Below, piece by piece: positions 1 to 6,111 of a stretch of DNA of 13,854 nucleotides. A program made the translations under genes and the position numbers. The stretch is from Planctomycetales bacterium. GTDB taxonomy: Bacteria > Planctomycetota > Planctomycetia > Pirellulales > UBA7805. How positions within the stretch are numbered: position 1 is the first letter of the stretch; the number at the start of each line of letters is the position of its first letter. Below the pieces are notes generated by a model, which was not told the DNA's origin, searched no databases, and worked only from the letters and a program-made list of their open reading frames with translations. Where the stretch lies: assembly GCA_011772275.1 (NCBI GenBank), contig WVZU01000169.1, forward strand, positions 12,449 to 26,302, in the 5' to 3' direction.

Positions 1-338
1 ATTTCATCGAAGGCCAAGTCGCCGGTGGCCGCTTTGTTTACGGCAACCACACCCTGGATATCGGCCAGAACGTCCCCGACGGGCCCGCCATCCTGGGGAT
101 CCGCCCCGAGCACATCCTGGCGGACGGCCAGGGGTCACCTTTCGCGGAGGCGACGCTGGAATTCGTCGAACATACCGGCCGCGAGACGATGGGCTATTTC
201 GACGTCTCGGGCCAGACGCTCGTCGCCCGCCTCCCCGGCGACCGCCCGACCGCTCCAGGCGATACCCTCCACTTGTCGCTCTGCCCCGAAACCTGCCACC
301 TCTTCGCCGCCAACGGCGACCAGCAGCGGCTGAATTAG
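1..338 (+). CDS. ABC transporter ATP-binding protein, C-terminal end (sugar-type, MalK/UgpC-like), partial
   Basis: The reading frame is already open at the left edge (first complete codon at base 3) and ends with TAG at 336-338, giving 111 residues. The stretch GxRPEH (ILGIRPEHIL) followed by a beta-rich segment, with EFVEHTGRETMGYFDV in the middle and a hydrophobic end, is typical of the C-terminal TOBE/MOP-like regulatory domain of MalK/UgpC/MsmX-type ATPases. These energise uptake of sugars or glycerol-3-phosphate at the inner membrane. The Walker A, signature and Walker B motifs would lie to the left of the window, so the ATPase itself is not seen and the substrate cannot be named. The next gene, rpmF, has its own promoter 340 bases further on, so this is probably the end of a separate transcription unit. 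Confidence 0.8.
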   Translation, partial: FIEGQVAGGRFVYGNHTLDIGQNVPDGPAILGIRPEHILADGQGSPFAEATLEFVEHTGRETMGYFDVSGQTLVARLPGDRPTAPGDTLHLSLCPETCHLFAANGDQQRLN

Positions 339-681
339 TTTTTTGTCCAACCTCAGTCTTCAGGCAGCCAAGCTCGCCACGATTTTCGGCCCTTCGAGCC
401 GCCTGCCGCGGCAATCGCGCTTCGCCTCTTTCGGCCTGCGGCGACTCCGGTCAAGGCCTGCTGTCGGAGCTGCGTTTCACTTGTTCCGGCCTGCCGCTTC
501 TGCCGGCCCACGGCTTGTGCCGGGCTACCGCACAGCCGCTCGGCAACAGGGGCAGGAGCGGCCGTCCTGCGGGCTGCGATGGGCCCCTGGGGCTGGCTGA
601 GGTCGTACGCGCTGAACTGGCTGGTGCCTTGCCGATCGGCCTGCGGCGCGAAGTCCCGCCCAGATAGACACCTCGATCCGC
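339..681. other. Intergenic stretch without a recognisable gene
   Basis: This GC-rich stretch between the ABC ATPase stop and the rpmF promoter holds no ORF with a convincing start or recognisable family. Frames open on both strands are arginine/proline/alanine-rich, as expected of random GC-rich DNA. It begins with a run of six T (339-344). Bases 373-388 closely match bases 4651-4667 in the tail of repeat copy A. Several short GC-rich dyads occur, for example CCGGC/GCCGG near 486-505. No tRNA, rRNA or known riboswitch core was recognised. Confidence 0.5.
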
Positions 682-711
682 TTGACATGCCCCCCCCAGC
701 CGCTTTAGATT
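682..711 (+). promoter_or_regulatory. Predicted sigma70-type promoter of rpmF-fabD
   Basis: A perfect -35 box TTGACA (682-687) is followed by an 18-base, C-rich spacer and a -10-like TAGATT (706-711, 4 of 6 consensus bases). Transcription would start near 718, about 27 bases before the rpmF ATG. It is the only good promoter match in the 400-base gap. Start site and strength are inferred. Confidence 0.6.
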
Positions 712-744
712 AGTCGGTTTCATCAATGGCGGAAGCATCCAGAC

Positions 745-924
745 ATGGCCGTTCCCAAGCGCAGACATTCCAACTCCCGCACGAACAAGCGTCGTTCCCA
801 TGACGCCAAGCGGCCTCGGCAGCTGACCTATTGCCCCAAGTGCAGTACGGCCCTACCCACACACGTCGTCTGCCCCAATTGCGGCGAATACATGGGCCGC
901 AAGGTGGTCGAGACCGAGGAATAA
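745..924 (+). CDS. rpmF: 50S ribosomal protein bL32
   Basis: A 59-residue basic protein starting MAVPKRRHSNSRTNKRRSHD, the conserved N-terminus of bL32 of the large ribosomal subunit. Cysteines at 30, 33, 43 and 46 (CPKC and CPNC) form the zinc-ribbon variant, so this is the zinc-binding (C+) type. Length matches the family (about 55-60). The ATG at 745 has a GGAAG-type Shine-Dalgarno at 731-735. A promoter lies directly upstream, and fabD starts 31 bases after the stop, so rpmF leads the fatty-acid operon as in many bacteria. Here, however, plsX and fabH, which often separate rpmF from fabD, are absent. Confidence 0.95.
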   Translation: MAVPKRRHSNSRTNKRRSHDAKRPRQLTYCPKCSTALPTHVVCPNCGEYMGRKVVETEE

Positions 925-955
925 TGCGGACCCGCAGGACGTTGAGCACGGAACC

Positions 956-1864
956 TTGAGCAAGACGGCGTTTCTCTTTCCCGGTCAGGGCGCCCAGGTC
1001 GTCGGCATGGGTCGCCAGCTGGCCGAATCCCTCCCCGCCGCTCGACAACTGTTCGATCAGGCCGCCGACGTCCTGGGCTACGACCTGGCCGCGATCTGCT
1101 TCGAGGGGCCTCCCGAACGGCTGAATTCCACCGTCTACAGCCAGCCCGCTCTGTTTGTCACCAGCCTGGCCGCTCTGGAAGCCCTTCGAGACCAGTCGCC
1201 GGACGTGGTCGAGGCGTGCGGGGCGGCGGCGGGGCTGAGCCTGGGAGAGTATACGGCCCTGGCCTTTGCCGGCGTCTTCAGCTTTACCGACGGTCTGCGG
1301 CTGGTCCAACAGCGGGGCGAGGCGATGCAGGAAGCCGCCGACGCCGTCCCCAGCGGGATGGTCAGCGTACTGGGCCTCGAGCGGGAAAGCGTTCAACAAC
1401 TGTGCCAGCAGGCGGCTGCCGGCGAGATACTGCAGGCGGCCAACTACCTGTGCCCTGGCAACATCGCCATCTCTGGCGGCAAAGAGGCCTGCCAGCGGGC
1501 CGTGCAGCTGGCGCCCCAACTGGGAGCCATGAAGGCGGTCCCCCTGACGGTCGCGGGTGCCTTCCACACGCCGATCATGCAGCCGGCCGTGGAAAAGCTG
1601 ACCGCCGCCCTGGCCCATGTCGACATGCGGCCACCCCGGATCCCGGTCATCTCCAATGTCGATGGCCAATCCCACGACGACCCGGACGAAATCCGCTCGC
1701 TACTGGCCCGCCAGGTCTTCCGCCCGGTATTATGGGAGGATTCGATGCGGTACCTGCTGGCTGCCGGAACCGACCAGTTTTATGAAATCGGCCCTGGACG
1801 TGTGCTGCGGGGCCTCTTGCGCCGCATCCAGCGGAAAGTGGCCTGCGAGTCGGTCGCAGCCTGA
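956..1864 (+). CDS. fabD: Malonyl-CoA:ACP transacylase
   Basis: Transfers malonyl from CoA to acyl carrier protein, the step that loads the extender unit for type II fatty-acid synthesis in the cytosol. The 302-residue protein has the full set of family residues: the GQGAQ loop with Gln11, the nucleophile elbow GLSLGE with Ser95, Arg120 in QQRGEAM (binds the malonyl carboxylate) and His204 in GAFHTP. These sit at almost the same spacing as in E. coli FabD (Gln11, Ser92, Arg117, His201). The usual His before the nucleophile is Leu, a common natural variant. The start is TTG at 956, because no ATG or GTG lies in frame between rpmF and the conserved N-terminus; its Shine-Dalgarno is weak. It is 31 bases after rpmF and 95 bases before fabG, probably in one operon. 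Confidence 0.95.
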   Translation: MSKTAFLFPGQGAQVVGMGRQLAESLPAARQLFDQAADVLGYDLAAICFEGPPERLNSTVYSQPALFVTSLAALEALRDQSPDVVEACGAAAGLSLGEYTALAFAGVFSFTDGLRLVQQRGEAMQEAADAVPSGMVSVLGLERESVQQLCQQAAAGEILQAANYLCPGNIAISGGKEACQRAVQLAPQLGAMKAVPLTVAGAFHTPIMQPAVEKLTAALAHVDMRPPRIPVISNVDGQSHDDPDEIRSLLARQVFRPVLWEDSMRYLLAAGTDQFYEIGPGRVLRGLLRRIQRKVACESVAA

Positions 1865-1959
1865 ACCGCCCCCGACCAGGTGAATCCCAGCCAGCCAACA
1901 AGCAGCAAGCAAACCCAACCGTGAAATCCCCCTCAACCCCTCCCGCGAGGTAATCGAGC

Positions 1960-2727
1960 ATGACTGAACAGCAAGATGGATTTCAGGTCGACTTGTCCGA
2001 CAAAGTCGCGCTGGTGACCGGCGCTTCTCAGGGCTTGGGGCAGGCCATGGCGGTGCGGTTGGCAGCAGCCGGGGCCAAGGTCGCTTGCATCGCTCGCAAT
2101 CAGGACAAGCTGCAAGAGACGGTGGCGGCCGTCACCGACGCCGGCGGGACGGCCGAGGCGTTTGCTTGTGATGTGACCGATGGTGCCAGTGTGGACAAGG
2201 TGGTGGAGGCGGTGGTGGACAAGTGGCAGCGTCTGGACGTTCTGATCAATAACGCGGGCGTGACGCGGGACACGCTGGTGCCGCGGATGAGCGACGAGGA
2301 CTGGGACACGGTACTGGACACGAATCTTCGCGGAGCGTTCTTGATGACGCGGGCGGCGACGCGGCCCATGATGCAGCAGCGCTACGGCCGGATTATCAAC
2401 ATCTCCAGCGTGTCGGGACTGATGGGCAACCCGGGTCAAGCGAACTATTCGGCCTCCAAGGCGGGCCTGATCGGCCTGACACGGACGGTGGCTCGCGAAC
2501 TGGCCAAACGGAAAATCACCGTCAACGCCGTCGCGCCCGGATTCATCGAGACCGACATGGCCCGGGCCCTGGGCGAGACGATCCTGGACGAGGCAAAAAA
2601 ACGTATCCCGGCTCGACGCCTGGGCCAGCCGGACGAGGTGGCGGACCTGGTGGCCTTTCTGGCCAGCGACGCGGCCGGCTACATCACGGGGGCGACCATC
2701 ACCATCGACGGCGGCATGACGTGCTAA
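1960..2727 (+). CDS. fabG: 3-oxoacyl-[ACP] reductase
   Basis: NADPH-dependent reductase of the beta-ketoacyl-ACP formed in each elongation cycle, a classical short-chain dehydrogenase of 255 residues. Visible motifs: the nucleotide-binding TGASQGLG (20-27), NNAG (97-100), and the catalytic tetrad Asn122, Ser150, Tyr163 and Lys167 (YSASK). The PGFIETDM loop and the C-terminal ITGATITIDGGM, typical of FabG, also match. ATG at 1960 is preceded by GAGG (1947-1950). There is a 95-base spacer from fabD with no clear promoter. The N-terminal half is noticeably richer in G than C on this strand, whereas fabD is C-rich; this is a base-skew difference only, and the protein is intact. FabG paralogues are common, but the context between fabD and acpP supports the fatty-acid role. 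Confidence 0.94.
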   Translation: MTEQQDGFQVDLSDKVALVTGASQGLGQAMAVRLAAAGAKVACIARNQDKLQETVAAVTDAGGTAEAFACDVTDGASVDKVVEAVVDKWQRLDVLINNAGVTRDTLVPRMSDEDWDTVLDTNLRGAFLMTRAATRPMMQQRYGRIINISSVSGLMGNPGQANYSASKAGLIGLTRTVARELAKRKITVNAVAPGFIETDMARALGETILDEAKKRIPARRLGQPDEVADLVAFLASDAAGYITGATITIDGGMTC

Positions 2728-2778
2728 AGACAGGGATCTAGCGGGGTTAATGCCTGCCGGACGACGGCGGCCTTACTA

Positions 2779-2807
2779 TTTACAACGGTCGGGAAAGACG
2801 GTATATC
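2779..2807 (+). promoter_or_regulatory. Predicted promoter of acpP-fabF
   Basis: TTTACA (2779-2784, 5 of 6) is separated by exactly 17 bases from TATATC (2802-2807, 4 of 6). A start near 2814 would give a leader of about 150 bases before acpP. A perfect TTGACA at 2817-2822 lacks a partner -10 at normal spacing. A separate promoter would let ACP be made in larger amounts than FabD and FabG, as is known in other bacteria; here that is inference. Confidence 0.5.
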
Positions 2808-2842
2808 TTGTGCTGCTTGACAAACACTGGCTATGGTATCCG

Positions 2843-2860
2843 CGGCGGCTTGAGCCGCCG
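2843..2860 (+). repeat. Perfect inverted repeat in the acpP leader
   Basis: CGGCGGCT (2843-2850) and AGCCGCCG (2853-2860) are exact reverse complements, forming a 7-bp all-GC stem with a TTGA tetraloop. No T-run follows, so it does not look like an intrinsic terminator. It could stabilise the 5' end of the acpP transcript, be a protein site, or be a member of a dispersed palindromic repeat family. Confidence 0.6.
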
Positions 2861-2948
2861 GGCTGGATCGGTTGCAAGCGGGAAATCCTGAGCGGCGATG
2901 GCCAAGTTCGGTCGATCGGCGTTGATCAGGTGATAACTTGAACGTTGC

Positions 2949-2954
2949 GGGAGG
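2949..2954 (+). promoter_or_regulatory. Strong Shine-Dalgarno that fixes the acpP GTG start
   Basis: GGGAGG lies 9 bases before the GTG at 2964 and no other start codon precedes the conserved ACP N-terminus, so the non-ATG start is well supported. Confidence 0.8.
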
Positions 2955-2963
2955 AATTGGCAG

Positions 2964-3203
2964 GTGGCCTCAGTTGAAGAACGAGTCATTAATATCGTCG
3001 CCGAACAGCTTGGCGCCGACAAAGACAAGATCACGGCGGACACTCATTTCGTGAACGACTTGGGCGCCGATTCGCTGGATACCGTCGAGTTGGTGATGGA
3101 ACTCGAAGAAGAGTTCGACATCAACATTCCCGACGAATCCGCAGAAAAGATTCAAACGATCGGCGAAGCGGTCAAGCATATCGAAGCGAGCACCCAATCC
3201 TAG
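2964..3203 (+). CDS. acpP: Acyl carrier protein
   Basis: A 79-residue acidic four-helix carrier that holds growing acyl chains on a 4'-phosphopantetheine arm. The attachment site is Ser37 in GADSLD (34-39), and the following helix [14 protein letters not shown] is the canonical recognition helix for FabD, FabF and other partners. Length and charge match bacterial AcpP. Translation starts at GTG 2964 behind a strong GGGAGG. fabF begins 12 bases after the stop, so the two are co-transcribed. A predicted promoter and a GC-rich hairpin lie in the 236-base gap after fabG. Confidence 0.97.
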   Translation: MASVEERVINIVAEQLGADKDKITADTHFVNDLGADSLDTVELVMELEEEFDINIPDESAEKIQTIGEAVKHIEASTQS

Positions 3204-3215
3204 TATGGGCTGAGC

Positions 3216-4463
3216 ATGAACCGACGCGTTGTCGTAACGGGGCTCGGTACTGTCACATCGCTTGGCTGTCAGCTGGAAGAGCTCTGGCAGCGGATTCTCG
3301 ACGGCGAAAGTGGGATCCACAATCTTACGCTGTTCGATACCTCGAACTACAAGGTAAGATTCGGCGGTGATCTGGGCGGCTGGTCGCCCGATAAGTATAT
3401 CTCCCCCAAAGAAGTCAAACGGCTGGACCGTTTCTCCCAGTTCGCTCTGGTCGCCGGCGCCGACGCCGTCAGCGACAGCGGGCTCGACTTTTCCGCTGAA
3501 GACCCCTACCGCTGCGGCGTCATCACTGGCTCAGGAGTCGGCGGCCTGCACGAAATGGAAGAGCAGACCGAAAGGCTGCTGACCAAGGGGCCAGACAAGG
3601 TTTCGGCGTTTACGATTCCCAAGCTGATGGTCAACGCGGCCAGTGGCCACCTCTCGATTCAATACGGCTTGAAGGGCCCCAACGCCGCCGTGGCGACCGC
3701 TTGTGCCAGCGCCACCAACGCCATGGGAGACGCTTTCCGCGAAATCCAACAAAACCGGACGGACGTGATGGTCACCGGCGGATCGGAGGCGGCCCTCACG
3801 CCGATGGGCATCTGCGGGTTCGCCAATATGCGGGCCCTCTCCATGCGGAACGAAGATCCCCCCCGGGCCAGCCGGCCGTTTGACGCCGATCGGGACGGGT
3901 TTGTGATGAGCGAAGGGGCGGGGATCTTGGTTTTTGAGGAGTATGAACACGCCAGGAGGCGGGGAGCAAAAATTTACGCCGAAGTATTGGGGTACGGGGC
4001 CAGCGGCGATGCGGGACATATTACCCAACCCGACGAAGCCGGCCTGGGAGCTGCCAAGGCCATGTCCAACGCCCTGCAGGACGGCGGCCTCAACCCGGAC
4101 GATATCGACTACATCAACGCTCACGGAACCAGCACTCCGCTGGGCGACGCCGCCGAAACGGCCGCCATCAAAAGCGTCTTCGGCAATCACGCTCGACAAC
4201 TTAGCGTCTCCAGCACCAAGAGCCAGTTGGGCCACCTGCTGGGCGCCAGCGGCGGCGTGGAACTGGTCCTGACCATCCTGGCCCTCACAGACCAGGTCGT
4301 CCCTCCCACGATCAATTACGAGACACCCGATCCCAAGTGCGATTTGGATTACACGCCCAACCAGCCCCGCCCCCGCCAGCTGCGGATGGCTATGTCCAAC
4401 AGCTTCGGCTTCGGCGGCCACAACGGTTCGATTGTTGTCGGCCAGCTGCGGAACGGCAGCTAA
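3216..4463 (+). CDS. fabF: Beta-ketoacyl-ACP synthase II
   Basis: Condensing enzyme that extends acyl-ACP by two carbons using malonyl-ACP. The 415-residue protein carries the complete active site at the same numbers as E. coli FabF: nucleophile Cys163 (TACASA), His303 (NAHGTSTPLGD), Lys335 and His340 (KSQLGHLLGASGG), and the C-terminal gating loop NSFGFGGHN (395-403). ASRPFDADRDGF and SEGAGILVFEE are also typical. It starts at ATG 3216, 12 bases after acpP, with only a weak Shine-Dalgarno, which suggests translation helped by the upstream gene. A second, Cys-less synthase homologue lies 1.65 kb downstream, so FabF could act as a homodimer or pair with it; pairing is inference. Confidence 0.96.
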   Translation: MNRRVVVTGLGTVTSLGCQLEELWQRILDGESGIHNLTLFDTSNYKVRFGGDLGGWSPDKYISPKEVKRLDRFSQFALVAGADAVSDSGLDFSAEDPYRCGVITGSGVGGLHEMEEQTERLLTKGPDKVSAFTIPKLMVNAASGHLSIQYGLKGPNAAVATACASATNAMGDAFREIQQNRTDVMVTGGSEAALTPMGICGFANMRALSMRNEDPPRASRPFDADRDGFVMSEGAGILVFEEYEHARRRGAKIYAEVLGYGASGDAGHITQPDEAGLGAAKAMSNALQDGGLNPDDIDYINAHGTSTPLGDAAETAAIKSVFGNHARQLSVSSTKSQLGHLLGASGGVELVLTILALTDQVVPPTINYETPDPKCDLDYTPNQPRPRQLRMAMSNSFGFGGHNGSIVVGQLRNGS

Positions 4464-4494
4464 CACGGAATGCCCGACCGCGGGCCCGTATCCC

Positions 4495-4695
4495 GCACCG
4501 CGAGCCTGGATTTCTCACCAGCCATCTGCTGTGCGACGGCCAAGACTTTGCCTGGCCCCGTCCGATGGTGCAATTCAAGGATCAACCTGCGACCTGCACG
4601 CTTGCAGTCAAATGACGTCGTCTTCCTTGCCAGGCTGAGACTTACCGTCCCTCGCCACGATCTTTCGAGAAAACCCGGGCTAGCATTGCCATGGT
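4495..4695 (+). repeat. Non-coding repeat, copy A (+ orientation)
   Basis: This intergenic element after fabF aligns to the reverse complement of 7536-7736. By hand, the segment from CTCA (near 4514) to CCAGGC (4635) matches at about 92 of 123 positions (about 75%) with a few one-base gaps; the flanks (GCACCGCG at the left; GCCACGA then TTTCG at the right) also match. Compensating gaps shift all reading frames, so it is not a protein remnant. The core ends AGCCTGG (4503-4509) and CCAGGCT (4630-4636) are complementary and could close a long stem or be terminal inverted repeats. The rest of the 423-base gap between fabF and the next gene holds only the promoter at 4712-4740. Confidence 0.8.
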
Positions 4696-4711
4696 CGGCA
4701 AGCATCTTCTC

Positions 4712-4740
4712 TTGCCGCGCCTGTTTTCGCCCCCTATACT
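4712..4740 (+). promoter_or_regulatory. Predicted promoter of the secretin-like gene
   Basis: TTGCCG (4712-4717, 4 of 6) and TATACT (4735-4740, 5 of 6) are 17 bases apart. A start near 4747 would leave a leader of about 140 bases before the ATG at 4887. It lies just after repeat copy A. Confidence 0.5.
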
Positions 4741-4886
4741 CCCCGCCCTTAGGTCGCAGCCTCATGGGGCAGGTTGTGAAACGGATTCATTCGCCGGTTA
4801 CTGCGGCAAAGTGATTTCGCGGAATGGCCGGTGGGGGACCGCCGGACTCCGAGCCGGGCGGTGCCATTCCGGCAGGGACGGAAACG

Positions 4887-6029
4887 ATGCTTTTTAAAAC
4901 CAGAATCATGACAGGTGCGGCAGCCGTGATGCTGATCGCGACGCTCTCCTACGCTCAATCTTCCGACGACGACGTCAACTGGCGGTCCCCGGGCGGCGGT
5001 GACGGGCCGCAGGTAAAGGGAGGGGCGGACGCGGTGGCCGGGGGCGGACGCACGACAGCTGTCTTGCCAAACGGAAAAGGCCAGATTTGGCGTGAGTACG
5101 ACATTTCCTCTTACACCTTGCGGGTCAGTGACAGCGAGCGGCCCCAGCAGGCCATGATCCACTGGATCCTCCGCGAGACCGGTTACGAGACCTGGCACGG
5201 TGAGACGGTGGCCATGTTGTCCGCAACACCGCGCATCTTGCGTGTTTACCACACGCCTGAAATGCAGCAGACGGTGGCCCAGATTGTCAGCCGCTTTGTG
5301 CGTCGCGAGGGCGAAACCCATGCTTACCGTATCCGCCTCTGCACCCTGGGACATCCCGACTGGCGGGCTCGCGCGCAAAGGTTATTGCGACCGGTTCCGG
5401 TTCAGACGGCTGGCGCCGAAGCGTGGCTGCTGGCCAAGGAAGACGCCGCCAGCTTGATGGTCCAGCTCTCCAAGCGTTCCGATTACCGCCATCACGGCTC
5501 ACCTCGCTTGATGGTCCACGACGGACAGGTGGCGGCGGTACAGCTCAGCAGTGCACGCCCCTTTATCCGCAGCGTGTTGGCGCCGGGGACGCACCAGCCC
5601 GGGCGGGAACCGAACGTGAGCCAGGTTGACGAGGGCATCCAATTCGAGATCCACCCCCTGTTGTCACTGGACGGCCAGACGGTCGACGCCATGCTGAAGT
5701 GCAACATCATGCAGGTGGAAAAGATGGTGCCGGTCCGATTGGAGGCACCCAGCACTTTTCCCCAAAGCCGGCAGTGGTATACGGTCGAGATCCCGCAGAT
5801 GGTCTCGTGTCAGTTCCACGAGCGATTCCGCTGGCCCAAGGACCGGGTGCTGCTGGTCAGCATGGGCATGGTGCCGCGTCCCGGTCCGCAGGCCTCGCTG
5901 AAGCTGCCGCTGAGCAATTCCCCACCCCGCGGCGAGGCCTTGATTTTCGTCGAATCGCATCCCCACGCTCTGTCCGGCACGGCGGTCACGGCGGGAGGGC
6001 TTGGCGAGCGTTTTCAGGGCCGCTACTAA
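4887..6029 (+). CDS. Exported hypothetical protein with secretin-like regions
   Basis: I do not recognise a named gene. The 380-residue product begins with a typical Sec signal peptide: LFKTR, a hydrophobic core (about 9-20), then SYA|Q with cleavage after residue 23; the mature start is acidic (SSDDD). Residues 71-138 resemble the N-domain pattern of planctomycete secretin-like proteins (YD...W...LRVYHTPEMQQTVAQIVSRFV), and 145-152 the following beta strand. Residues 204-274 (SPRLMVHDGQVAAVQL, then GIQFEIHPLLSLDGQTVDAML) resemble the core fold of the secretin C-domain. There is no clear membrane-inserting lip, so it is probably periplasmic rather than a pore. The frame is open from an ATG at 4824, but 4887 is chosen because it follows GGGACGGA and begins the signal peptide. 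It has its own predicted promoter; the link to fatty-acid genes is unclear. Confidence 0.7.
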   Translation: MLFKTRIMTGAAAVMLIATLSYAQSSDDDVNWRSPGGGDGPQVKGGADAVAGGGRTTAVLPNGKGQIWREYDISSYTLRVSDSERPQQAMIHWILRETGYETWHGETVAMLSATPRILRVYHTPEMQQTVAQIVSRFVRREGETHAYRIRLCTLGHPDWRARAQRLLRPVPVQTAGAEAWLLAKEDAASLMVQLSKRSDYRHHGSPRLMVHDGQVAAVQLSSARPFIRSVLAPGTHQPGREPNVSQVDEGIQFEIHPLLSLDGQTVDAMLKCNIMQVEKMVPVRLEAPSTFPQSRQWYTVEIPQMVSCQFHERFRWPKDRVLLVSMGMVPRPGPQASLKLPLSNSPPRGEALIFVESHPHALSGTAVTAGGLGERFQGRY

Positions 6030-6049
6030 AACGCCCCGTTCTCGTTGGC

Positions 6050-6078
6050 TCGACGAGCACCCTCTGCCTCGATAAAAT
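6050..6078 (+). promoter_or_regulatory. Possible promoter of the KS-beta-like gene
   Basis: TCGACG (6050-6055, 4 of 6), 17 bases, then TAAAAT (6073-6078, 5 of 6) fall in the 82-base gap before the synthase homologue. The AT-rich -10 stands out in this GC-rich DNA. A start near 6085 would leave a leader of only about 27-40 bases with no clear Shine-Dalgarno. Confidence 0.4.
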
Positions 6079-6111
6079 AGCGCTCCTGCTGTTTTTGATT
6101 CCCAAAAAGCT

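Noticed and set aside
304..344. Intrinsic terminator after the ABC ATPase
   Set aside because: A 6-bp stem (304-309 with 314-319) and a T6 run (339-344) exist but are about 20 bases apart, too far for a classical terminator.
710..1675. Long - strand open frame across rpmF and fabD
   Set aside because: It overlaps two conserved genes antisense and shows no recognisable domain.
2750..2941. 63-codon + strand frame between fabG and acpP
   Set aside because: It spans the predicted promoter and hairpin, has no Shine-Dalgarno and no recognisable family.
3531..4466. Long - strand open frame opposite fabF
   Set aside because: It is a shadow of the conserved fabF coding sequence.
4470..4814. Protein-coding reading of repeat copy A
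   Set aside because: The two copies differ by compensating one-base gaps that shift the frame, and similarity is at base level rather than in one protein frame.
4824..4886. Upstream ATG for the secretin-like gene
   Set aside because: It would add 21 residues of Gly/Pro-rich sequence before the signal peptide, which should be N-terminal.
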